Positions 52,248-60,129 of a stretch of 64,000 nucleotides of DNA are shown in pieces. The first letter of the stretch is position 1. Every line of letters begins with the position of its first letter. This DNA is from Streptomyces sp. NBC_01591 (GTDB lineage: Bacteria > Actinomycetota > Actinomycetes > Streptomycetales > Streptomycetaceae), in NCBI RefSeq assembly GCF_035918155.1, contig NZ_CP109327.1:4030001-4094000 (forward strand), in the 5' to 3' direction. A program made the position numbers and the translations under genes. The notes beneath the pieces were generated by a model. That model was given only the letters and a program-made list of their open reading frames with translations. It ran no database searches and was not told the DNA's origin.

Positions 52248-54500
52248 ATGCCAAAGAAGCGCTCGGGCGGGGGTCTCTCGACGACCCAGCAGGCCGCCAA
52301 GTTCCTCGGTGTCGCCGCACTCTCCGGAGTTGTGCTCGCGGGCATCGCGCTGCCGGCCGCCGGAGCACTGGGTCTGGCCACCAAGGGGACGGTCGAGGGA
52401 TTCGACGAGATCCCGGCCAACCTGAAGACTCCGCCGCTGAGCCAGCGCACCACGATCCTGGACAACAAGGGCGGAATGATCGCCTCGGTGTACTCGCGCG
52501 ACCGCACCGTGGTCCCGCTGAAGGACATCTCGCCGTTCATGCAGCAGGCGATCGTCGCGATCGAGGACGCCCGCTTCTACGAGCACGGGGCCGTCGACCT
52601 CAAGGGCATCCTGCGCGCGCTGAACCGCAACGTGCAGACGGGCGGGACCGCCGAGGGCGCCTCGACCCTCACCCAGCAGTACGTGAAGAACGTCTTCGTC
52701 GAGGAGGCGGGCGACGACCCGGACAAGGTCGCGCAGGCCACCCAGCAGACGATGGGCCGCAAGGTCCAGGAGCTGAAGTACGCGATCCAGGTCGAGGAAG
52801 AGCTCGGCAAGAAGAAGATCCTGGAGAACTACCTCAACATCACCTTCTTCGGGCAGCAGGCCTACGGCATCGAGGCCGCCTCCCAGCGCTACTTCTCCAA
52901 GTCGGCCAAGGACCTGACGCTGGAGGAGTCCGCGCTGCTGGCCGGCGTCGTACAGTCGCCGAGCCGCTACGACCCGGTCAACGACACGGCCGAGGCCACC
53001 AAGCGCCGCAACATGGTGCTCCAGCGCATGGCGGACGTCGGGGACATCTCGAAGGCCCAGGCCGACAAGGCGAAGGCGACCCCGATCAAGCTGAAGGTCA
53101 AGAAGCCGCAGAACGGCTGCATCACGGCCGTCAGCGGCGCCGGCTTCTTCTGCGACTACGTACGCCACGTCTTCCTCACCGACCCGGTCTTCGGCAAGAC
53201 CAAGGAGGACCGGGCCAAGATCTGGAACCGGGGCGGCCTGACGATACGGACGACGCTCGACCCGCAGTCCCAGCAGTCGGTGCAGGCCTCGATCAAGAAC
53301 CACGTCTACAAGTCGGACAAGGTCGCGACGGCCGTGACACTGGTCCAGCCGGGCACCGGCAAGATCATGGGCATGGGCCAGTCCAAGCCGTACGGCTTCG
53401 GGACCAACGAGACCCAGTACAACTACTCGGTCAACAAGGCCATGGGCGGCTCCAATTACGGCTTCCCGACCGGTTCGACGTTCAAGCCGTTCCTCGCCGC
53501 AGCGGCCATAGAGGGTGGCAAGCCGGCCACGCAGGTCTATCCGTCCCCGTACGAGATGGACTATCCGAACACGGTGCGGTCCTGCGGGAAGCCGTGGGTC
53601 AACGACGGTGTGCCGAAGTATCACGTGGAGAACGAGAGCGAGACCGAGAAGGGCCCGTACGCGCTGAGGGAAGCGATGGAGAAGTCGGTCAACACCTACT
53701 TCGTCCAGATGCTCCAGGACATCGGCATGTGCCCGGTCTCGCAGATTACCGACAAGCTCGGCGTGGTGCAGGGCGACGGCTCCAAGCTCCCGCAGAACCC
53801 GTCGACCCTGACCCTCGGCTCCAACGGTCTGTCGCCGCTGACGATGGCGAGCGCGTACGCCGCCTTCGCCAACCGCGGTACGTACTGCACGCCGATCGCC
53901 ATCGAGTCGGTCAACAAGGCCGACGGCAGTTCGCTCCCCGTGCCCAAGACCTCCTGCTCGCAGGCGATGTCGCAGACGACGGCGGACACGGTCAACACAC
54001 TGCTGCGCGGTGTGGTCGACTCCGGTACCGGTCAGGAGGCGGGTCTCCAGAGCCGCGACAACGCGGGCAAGACCGGTACGACCGACGCCCGTAAGAACGC
54101 CTGGTTCGTCGGGTACACGCCGAACATGTCCGGCGCCGTCTGGGTCGGCAGCCCGTCCCAGAGCGTCGAGATGGAACGCATCACGATCGGTGGCGTGTAC
54201 CAGGACAAGGTGTACGGCGGTCAGGTCCCCGGGCCGATCTGGCGTGACGCTATGACGGGCGCCCTCAACGGCGTGGCCGCTCCCCCCTTCACCACGGTCA
54301 ACATCCCGGACCCGCCGAAGGGCGACGACCGGGACGAGGACCGGGACCGCGGCGGGGACGAGGGAAGGCCCGGCGCCGGGGGCAAGAAGCCCGGTGACAA
54401 GAACCCGTTCCCCGGCATCACCATCCCGCCGGACCTGATCGGCGGGAACACCGGCGGCGGCCACCGCGGTCAGACCAACGGCGGCACGCAGGGCCCCTGA
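52248..54500 (+). CDS. Bifunctional penicillin-binding protein (transglycosylase/transpeptidase, PonA2-like)
   Basis: This encodes 750 residues. One N-terminal membrane helix is followed by a GT51 domain (IEDARFYEHGAVDLKGILRA, with the catalytic Glu; ASTLTQQYVKN). The transpeptidase has FPTGSTFKPF (SxxK), KSVN, and KTGTTDARKNAW. It polymerises and cross-links peptidoglycan at the cell surface. A C-terminal tail from about 690 is a Pro/Asp/Arg/Gly-rich disordered stretch. wblA upstream, with PBP and metallophosphoesterase following, matches the mycobacterial order whiB4-ponA2-Rv3683. Leaderless start indicated by TAGGCT 6 nt upstream. Confidence 0.93.
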   Translation: MPKKRSGGGLSTTQQAAKFLGVAALSGVVLAGIALPAAGALGLATKGTVEGFDEIPANLKTPPLSQRTTILDNKGGMIASVYSRDRTVVPLKDISPFMQQAIVAIEDARFYEHGAVDLKGILRALNRNVQTGGTAEGASTLTQQYVKNVFVEEAGDDPDKVAQATQQTMGRKVQELKYAIQVEEELGKKKILENYLNITFFGQQAYGIEAASQRYFSKSAKDLTLEESALLAGVVQSPSRYDPVNDTAEATKRRNMVLQRMADVGDISKAQADKAKATPIKLKVKKPQNGCITAVSGAGFFCDYVRHVFLTDPVFGKTKEDRAKIWNRGGLTIRTTLDPQSQQSVQASIKNHVYKSDKVATAVTLVQPGTGKIMGMGQSKPYGFGTNETQYNYSVNKAMGGSNYGFPTGSTFKPFLAAAAIEGGKPATQVYPSPYEMDYPNTVRSCGKPWVNDGVPKYHVENESETEKGPYALREAMEKSVNTYFVQMLQDIGMCPVSQITDKLGVVQGDGSKLPQNPSTLTLGSNGLSPLTMASAYAAFANRGTYCTPIAIESVNKADGSSLPVPKTSCSQAMSQTTADTVNTLLRGVVDSGTGQEAGLQSRDNAGKTGTTDARKNAWFVGYTPNMSGAVWVGSPSQSVEMERITIGGVYQDKVYGGQVPGPIWRDAMTGALNGVAAPPFTTVNIPDPPKGDDRDEDRDRGGDEGRPGAGGKKPGDKNPFPGITIPPDLIGGNTGGGHRGQTNGGTQGP

Positions 54501-54509
54501 GCCGCAGCT

Positions 54510-54565
54510 CATATGAAGGTGGGTGCCCCGGATCGATCCCGATCCGGGGCACCCACCTTCATATG
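54510..54565. terminator. 25-bp perfect hairpin, bidirectional terminator
   Basis: A flawless 25-bp inverted repeat (54510-54534 with 54541-54565) with a 6-nt loop lies between the convergent PBP and YqeY genes. It starts 10 nt after the PBP stop. It is the longest perfect stem in the window. Confidence 0.9.
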
Positions 54566-54607
54566 TCCCTTGTCCCTACACATACGTCATACGTACGCCG
54601 CGCGGGC

Positions 54608-55072
54608 TCAGCCCGCGAGGAGCTTCTTCACCGAGGCGGCCACCCGGCCGCCGTCCGCGCGCCCCGCCACCTTCGGGTTCACGATCTTCATGACGGCGCC
54701 CATCGCGCGCGGCCCCTCGGCCCCGGCGGCCTTGGCCTCCTCGACGGCGGACGCCACGATCGCGCCCAGCTCGTCATCGCTCAGCTGCTTCGGCAGGTAC
54801 GCGTCGAGGATCTCGCCCTCCGCCTTCTCACGCTCGGCCTGCTCGGTCCGGCCGCCCTGGGCAAAGGCTTCGGCCGCCTCGCGGCGCTTCTTCGCCTCCC
54901 TGGCGATCACCTTCTGCACCTCGTCGTCGGAGAGCTCGCGGGCCGACTTGCCGCTGACCTCCTCCTTCGTGATGGCGGTGAGCGTCAGCCGGAGCGTGGC
55001 CGAGGTCAGCTCGTCACGCGCCTTCATGGCCGTGGTGAGGTCTTCCTTGAGCTTGGACTTGAGCGTGGTCAT
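54608..55072 (-). CDS. GatB/YqeY domain protein
   Basis: This encodes 154 residues from ATG 55070-55072 (MTTLKSKLKEDLTTAMKARD). The YqeY family, related to the tail of the GatB amidotransferase subunit, binds tRNA-like helices; function is uncertain. VAGRADGGRVAASVKKLL is typical of the C-terminus. CACAAT (55079-55084) lies 6 nt before the ATG with no Shine-Dalgarno. It is divergent from the metallophosphoesterase gene with 79 nt between starts. Confidence 0.9.
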   Translation of the reverse strand: MTTLKSKLKEDLTTAMKARDELTSATLRLTLTAITKEEVSGKSARELSDDEVQKVIAREAKKRREAAEAFAQGGRTEQAEREKAEGEILDAYLPKQLSDDELGAIVASAVEEAKAAGAEGPRAMGAVMKIVNPKVAGRADGGRVAASVKKLLAG

Positions 55073-55151
55073 GTGCTGATTGTGGCAGGTACGGGGCGAC
55101 CGGCGCCCGCCGGTTTTCTGCTGGCCGCACAGTGTCTGCGACGATGGGCGC

Positions 55152-56090
55152 ATGCGCGCACGCTACGGAGTACCCCTGAAAGTCACGGCAGTCGGCGCGG
55201 CGATCGGCGCAGCCGGTCTCGCCTACGCCGCCGGATTCGAGGCCCGCTCGTTCCGCCTGCGACGGGTCACCATCCCCGTACTCCCGCACGGGGCACGCCC
55301 GTTGCGCGTGCTCCAGGTCTCCGACGTCCACATGGTGAGCGGCCAGCGCAAGAAGCGCGCCTGGCTGCAGTCGCTGGCCGGTCTGCGCCCGGACTTCGTC
55401 GTGAACACCGGCGACAACCTCTCCGACCCCGAGGCCGTGCCCGAGCTGCTCGACGCCCTCGGTCCGCTGATGGAGTTCCCGGGGGTGTACGTCTTCGGCT
55501 CCAACGACTACTACGGCCCCAAGCTCCGCAACCCCGCTCGCTACCTCCTCGAAAAGGCCCAGGGCAAGCACGGCCTCAACGGGAACGCACCCGCGGTCGG
55601 CGTCCTCCACAACCCGTGGGAACCGATGCGCGACGCCTTCGACGAGGCGGGCTGGCTGGGCCTGTCCAACACCCGCGGCCGCCTCAAGATCGACGGCCTG
55701 GAGATCGCCTTCACCGGCCTGGACGACCCGCACATCAAGCGCGACCGCTACGCGGAGGTGTCCGGCGGCCCCGAGACCGGCGCCGACCTCTCCATCGGCG
55801 TGGTCCACGCCCCCTACCTGCGCTCCCTGGACGCCTTCACCAGGGACGGCTACCCCCTGATCCTGGCCGGCCACACCCACGGCGGCCAGCTCTGCATCCC
55901 CTTCTACGGAGCCCTGGTCACCAACTGCGACCTGGACACGGACCGGGTCAAGGGCCTCTCCACCCACTCCGTCGAGGACCGCCGCGCCTACCTCCACGTC
56001 TCGGCGGGCTGCGGCACCAACCGCTACACCCCGGTCCGCTTCGCCTGCCCCCCGGAGGCGACCCTGCTGACCCTGACGGCCCGGGACTGA
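55152..56090 (+). CDS. Metallophosphoesterase (calcineurin-like)
   Basis: This encodes 312 residues. One N-terminal membrane helix or signal segment (VTAVGAAIGAAGLAYAAGF) precedes the catalytic motifs: VLQVSDVHMV, VVNTGDN, GSNDYYG (replacing GNHE), and LAGHTHGGQLCIP. Metal ligands Asp, His and Asn are present. The family hydrolyses phosphodiesters, often of membrane or nucleotide substrates. The ATG has only GACGAT 6 nt upstream. It precedes tRNA-Pro on the same strand. Confidence 0.92.
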   Translation: MRARYGVPLKVTAVGAAIGAAGLAYAAGFEARSFRLRRVTIPVLPHGARPLRVLQVSDVHMVSGQRKKRAWLQSLAGLRPDFVVNTGDNLSDPEAVPELLDALGPLMEFPGVYVFGSNDYYGPKLRNPARYLLEKAQGKHGLNGNAPAVGVLHNPWEPMRDAFDEAGWLGLSNTRGRLKIDGLEIAFTGLDDPHIKRDRYAEVSGGPETGADLSIGVVHAPYLRSLDAFTRDGYPLILAGHTHGGQLCIPFYGALVTNCDLDTDRVKGLSTHSVEDRRAYLHVSAGCGTNRYTPVRFACPPEATLLTLTARD

Positions 56091-56191
56091 GCACCCACGG
56101 CCCCCTCGCCCTCAGCTGCGCATAAACCGGATTTCGTCTGCGGGCGCGGGTGGGCTAAAGTAATCGATGTCGCCGGGACACCGGCGGCGAT

Positions 56192-56265
56192 CGGGGTGTA
56201 GCGCAGCTTGGCAGCGCGCTTCGTTCGGGACGAAGAGGTCGTGGGTTCAAATCCCGCCACCCCGA
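56192..56265 (+). tRNA. tRNA-Pro (anticodon CGG)
   Basis: A 74-nt cloverleaf: acceptor CGGGGTG/CACCCCG, anticodon loop TTCGGGA (anticodon CGG, codon CCG), T-arm GGGTTCAAATCCC. CCA is not encoded. It lies at the left border of a defence island. Confidence 0.96.
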
Positions 56266-56280
56266 CAGCTGAAACACCAG

Positions 56281-56319
56281 GTCAGGGACCTGATCCACTA
56301 AGTGGATCAGGTCCCTGAC
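56281..56319 (+). terminator. 18-bp hairpin following tRNA-Pro
   Basis: A perfect 18-bp stem (56281-56298 with 56302-56319) has a 3-nt loop; it lies 15 nt after the tRNA and probably ends its transcript. Only CGTTCC follows. Confidence 0.75.
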
Positions 56320-56420
56320 TCGTTCCTGGGGCCGTCTTGGGAGCCGTTTGGGAGCCGACCTCGACATTCGGCTCCCGACTCCAGCAGGCTGAGGGCCCCG
56401 GGGCTGCCTCCCCTTGGCCG

Positions 56421-56867
56421 TCAGAGCAGGTGCAGGTTGGGGGCCTGCGCAACGTTCGCGTACTCGGGCAGGGCGGCCCGTTCAGTGTGACTGTCCGGAC
56501 CGGCTGTGAGCCGCCGTCGGTATCCCTGCGCCGCAAGGGAGCGGAGATGGCTGGATGCCGCCTTCCTCCTCGCTCCTCGAACTCCGTGCCCGTCATCGCG
56601 TCCATCTCGGCGAGCGTCCGGCGCCCGGTCCGAACCCTGTCGGCCTGCCGCCACAGACGGTCCCGCTCGCGGGCCTCTCGGTCCGTACGCCGGAGCCACC
56701 AGACGGATGCACCCACGCCGCCCAGCACCAATGCCCCGACGAGACAGGGCCAGACCGCAGACCACCATCAGGAGGACTGTCGCAGCGCCCCCGCCCAAAG
56801 CCACCCGCTTCAGGCGGACCGCCTTCCGCCTCCGCACAGCCGCACCTCGTCCGCGCCGAGCCGCCAT
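56421..56867 (-). pseudogene. Mrr-type restriction endonuclease remnant
   Basis: On the minus strand a frame begins at 56867 with MAARRGRGAAVRRRKAVRLK and a membrane helix (VALGGGAATVLLMVVCGLAL). It must shift near 56740 to continue a second helix and RRTLAEMDAMTGTEFE, then shift again near 56570 to reach HLRSLAAQGYRR. The string L-D/E-x-M-x-G-x-E-F-E followed by L-x3-G-Y is the start of membrane-linked Mrr-like endonucleases. The nuclease core (D-x-G-x-D, Q-x-K) is absent. This is a decayed defence gene next to the Wadjet cassette. Confidence 0.7.
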
Positions 56868-56970
56868 GCACGCCTCCCCTCCCCCGTCGCCCCCGTCCAG
56901 CAGTCTGGCCAACGAGACGCAGCACGAGTAGGACCCGAAGTCGGCCAGTGGCCGGAACCGGCCTCCCACA

Positions 56971-57010
56971 GCGCACGTTCGCCCTTCCCAGCGGGAGGGT
57001 GAACGTGCGC
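56971..57010. repeat. 18-bp hairpin upstream of the Wadjet operon
   Basis: An inverted repeat (56971-56988 with 56993-57010, two G-U pairs on one strand) has a 4-nt loop. It lies 82 nt upstream of the jetA start, near the pseudogene start, and could act in transcript control. Confidence 0.6.
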
Positions 57011-57091
57011 CGAGCCACACATCAGCAGCCTCCCGGACCAATTCCGGCCACCCCGCGTCGTCTGCCGAACCCTCCACGTAACCTCGCAGAC

Positions 57092-58807
57092 ATGGAGGAA
57101 CCCGCACCCGGCACCCCGCCGGAATCCGGTGACGCGTCTTCGGCACCCGGCACCGACGAGACGCGCCGACGCCTGGACGCGTACGCCTACCTGAGCGCGC
57201 CGGAGCGGCTGGAGTACCTCGCGATCATGCGGGTCTTCTGCGGGACGCTCCTGGCGGACCCGGCTGTCCCGGACGTCATGGCGAAGCTGCGTGAGTCCGG
57301 CGGGCCGGGTGCGGGACTCGACGGCGACACCCTCACAGCGCGGCTGGAGCAGCTGGAGCGGTGGGGCAACCTCCTGCGCGGCAGCCATACGGTGAAGGCG
57401 TCCAGCATCACCGAGTACCAGCGTTCCCGCGCGCGCTACCAGTTGTCGAGGCTGGGCGAGCACGTCCAGCGGGACGCCGACGGGGTGCTGGCCGAGGCCG
57501 ACGCCGCCCGTGAGGTGAGCAACGAGCTGCTGGCCCTGGTCGAGCGCGGGCTCCGGGAGCTGGCCGAGCTGGTCACCGAGCCGGGCGGCATCGCCCCGCA
57601 GGACGGGCTGGAGCGGGTCAGCACGCTGTTCGTGCAGTTCGCCGAGTTCGCGGACTCCGTCCGGGACTTCTACGCCTACCTCGGCCAGGTGCTCGCCCGG
57701 TACGACCTGGACAGCGGCGAGTACCAGGGTTTCAAGGAACTGCTCCTGGACTACGTCGAGGCGATCACGGAGGACGTGGCCTTCCGCGCGCCCCGCATCT
57801 CGGCCGCACTGGACACGCTGTGGCCCCGTCTCCCGGCCCTGCTGGACCGGCTGGACACCCACGCCCAGGGCCTCGCCGGGCTTTCGTCGCAGAGCGAAGG
57901 GCGCACGGAGTCCCGGGTGCAGCGCAGCCGGGGACGCGAACTCGCGGACTGGGAGGGGCTGCGGGGCTGGTTCAGGGACACCGACGGGCAGGGCAGCCAG
58001 GTCGACCAGCTGCGGGACGCCACCCTGCGGGCCCTTCAATCGCTGCTGGCCAACGCCAGGCGGATGCTGCGCTCGGCCACCGGGGAGATGTCGCGGCGCC
58101 GGGACCTGCTGCGGCTGGCCCGGTGGTTCGACGAGGCCGCGCCGCAGGACGCGCACGACATCGCTGTCGCGGCCTTCGGTCTCTACGGTGCCCGCCACCT
58201 GGGCATACCGCCCGCCACCGACGAGGTGGTGCCCGCCTACACCAGCTGGTGGACCGGCCCGGTGGTCGAGGTCCCGGTCGCGCTGCGCGAGAGGGGCAGC
58301 CGCGCGCAGCGAGGCCGGACGGCGTCGGTGGAGGACCATTCCGCGCAGAAGGAACGGCTGCGGGAGGCAGCACGTCAGCGGGCTGCGGACAGGAGGGCGG
58401 CGGCTGACGAGCTGTGCAGCGCGTCCGGCCGTTTCGACGGCGTACGGCTCACCTCGGCGGCGCTGAGCCTGCTCCTGGAACTGCTGGCCACGGCACTCGG
58501 GAACGCGCAGCTCAAGCGGCGCGCCGAAGCGGGCGGGGAGGAGATGCCGGGCTTCGGTCTGGACGCGGCGTGGAGCGAGGACGCCGATCTGGGCATCCGG
58601 CTCACCGTGCACCGTACGGCGGGCACGCGGACGCTTCTCCGCTCGGCCGACGGGGACCTGCTGCTGGACGACCTGAAGCTGGTCGTCCGCAGGACGGCTG
58701 CCACAGCGGACGGTGAGGCGGGCGAAGAGGAGTCGACCGGGGGCGAGGCGAGTGTGGCGCAGTCAGGCACGGCGCACGCCGACACAGCGGAGATGAGTGT
58801 GTCGTGA
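57092..58807 (+). CDS. jetA: Wadjet type II protein JetA (TIGR02677/DUF2397)
   Basis: This encodes 571 residues from ATG 57092 (MEEPAPGTPPESG). After an acidic tail of about 25 residues comes LDAYAYLSAPERLEYLAIMRVF, typical of TIGR02677. It includes a MukF-like winged-helix and helical core (RARYQLSRLGEHVQRDADGV). JetA is the kleisin-like subunit of the JetABC SMC complex that recognises and helps remove small circular plasmids. TAACCT (57079-57084) lies 7 nt upstream of the ATG, so the operon may start leaderless. GTG of jetB overlaps its stop. Confidence 0.88.
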   Translation: MEEPAPGTPPESGDASSAPGTDETRRRLDAYAYLSAPERLEYLAIMRVFCGTLLADPAVPDVMAKLRESGGPGAGLDGDTLTARLEQLERWGNLLRGSHTVKASSITEYQRSRARYQLSRLGEHVQRDADGVLAEADAAREVSNELLALVERGLRELAELVTEPGGIAPQDGLERVSTLFVQFAEFADSVRDFYAYLGQVLARYDLDSGEYQGFKELLLDYVEAITEDVAFRAPRISAALDTLWPRLPALLDRLDTHAQGLAGLSSQSEGRTESRVQRSRGRELADWEGLRGWFRDTDGQGSQVDQLRDATLRALQSLLANARRMLRSATGEMSRRRDLLRLARWFDEAAPQDAHDIAVAAFGLYGARHLGIPPATDEVVPAYTSWWTGPVVEVPVALRERGSRAQRGRTASVEDHSAQKERLREAARQRAADRRAAADELCSASGRFDGVRLTSAALSLLLELLATALGNAQLKRRAEAGGEEMPGFGLDAAWSEDADLGIRLTVHRTAGTRTLLRSADGDLLLDDLKLVVRRTAATADGEAGEEESTGGEASVAQSGTAHADTAEMSVS

Positions 58808-60129
58808 CTCTCCCCTCCGCCCACGACGTGGCCCTGGCCACCGAACGCCGTACCGCCGCACGGCTGTTGCTCGCCCATCCGCTGGTCACGTCGGACGGCC
58901 CGCACGCCGACCTCTTCCCGCTGGTCCGCAGACACGCCGACTGGCTGGGCGGGCGGTTCCAGCAGGTGCTCGGCTACCGCCTCCTGGTCGACAGTTCCTA
59001 TGCCCGGCTGTTCAAGGCCGGGCTGGGAGCGCGGTCGGGACACCGGCTCGTGCGGTCCACCGGCACGCCCTTCACGCCGCACACCTACGCCTGCCTCGCG
59101 CTGGCCCTGTCGGTGCTGGTCACCGCACCGGAGCAGATGCTGTTGTCGCAGCTCGTCGCCGAGATCCGGGCCGCGGCGGCCGACGCGGACATCGAGCTGG
59201 AGGAGACGGGCCGAGCAGCCGGGAAACGGACCCTGGTCGCGGCTCTGCGCCAGCTCGTCGAGTGGGGCGTCCTCATCGAGACGCATGGCCACGTGGGCGT
59301 CATCGCCCAGGAGGCCGACGGGGAGGCGCTGATCACAGTCGACCGGGAGCTCGCCCGCGTCATCGTGGCCGGACCGCTCGCCCAGTCGCGGGACGGTGCC
59401 GACCTGGTCCGGCGAGCGGCGGACCCGGGGTTCGGAGGGCCGCGTACCTACGTGCGCCGGATGCTCGTCGAGACACCCGTCGTCCACCTCGACGAGCTGA
59501 CCGACGCCGAACGCGACTGGCTCCGCACCCGCCAGCGCCGGGAAGCCCAGGCGTTCCTCGAACTCCTGGGCCTGGAAACGGAGATCCGCGCCGAGGGAGT
59601 GGCACTGGTCGACCCCGAGGAGGAGCTGACCGATCTCCACCTTCCCGGGACGGGGACCGTCGCCCAGGCCGCACTGCTGCTGGTGGAACGGCTGGTGGAA
59701 CGGCTCCGCCCACCCGAGCCCGGACATCCGGCGACCGGCGGCGTGCTCGTCGTCGGGGTGGCCGTTCCGGACGGCGTGATGGATGAGCTGCTGGCCGATC
59801 TGGTCGCCGAGTACGGAAGCCGCAGCAACTGGCAGCGCGGTTACCTCGAAGACCTCCGCGCCCTGCGCGAAGCCGTGCTGGACCTGCTGTCCCGTATGCG
59901 GTTGCTCGCCCCCGCCGGTCCGCTGCGATCCGAGGGAGAGGGGCTGCCGGAGGGATACGCCGGAGAGCTGCCGGAAGGCCGCCAGGTCACCGACGTCCGT
60001 GAAGCCCGGCCCGGCGGCGAGGGCTGGGTACTGCTCGCCGCGGCAGCCCGATACGCCACCCGCGTCACCGTGCGTACGACCGGCGTGAGCCCCGAAGCCA
60101 CCGATGCACAGCAGGAGTTGCCGCTATGA
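58804..60129 (+). CDS. jetB: Wadjet type II protein JetB (TIGR02678/DUF2398)
   Basis: This encodes 441 residues, overlapping jetA by 4 nt (GTGA) and jetC by 4 nt (ATGA). It starts MTLPSAHDVALATERRTAARLLLAHPL and contains RHADWLGGRFQQVLGYRL and LRQLVEWGVLIETHG, the winged-helix layout of the MukE-like KITE subunit. JetB pairs with JetA and bridges the SMC heads. Length is typical of the family. Confidence 0.87.
   Translation: MTLPSAHDVALATERRTAARLLLAHPLVTSDGPHADLFPLVRRHADWLGGRFQQVLGYRLLVDSSYARLFKAGLGARSGHRLVRSTGTPFTPHTYACLALALSVLVTAPEQMLLSQLVAEIRAAAADADIELEETGRAAGKRTLVAALRQLVEWGVLIETHGHVGVIAQEADGEALITVDRELARVIVAGPLAQSRDGADLVRRAADPGFGGPRTYVRRMLVETPVVHLDELTDAERDWLRTRQRREAQAFLELLGLETEIRAEGVALVDPEEELTDLHLPGTGTVAQAALLLVERLVERLRPPEPGHPATGGVLVVGVAVPDGVMDELLADLVAEYGSRSNWQRGYLEDLRALREAVLDLLSRMRLLAPAGPLRSEGEGLPEGYAGELPEGRQVTDVREARPGGEGWVLLAAAARYATRVTVRTTGVSPEATDAQQELPL

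Noticed and set aside
56024..56260. Minus-strand frame over tRNA-Pro
   Set aside because: Its protein-like appearance comes from the reverse complement of the tRNA.
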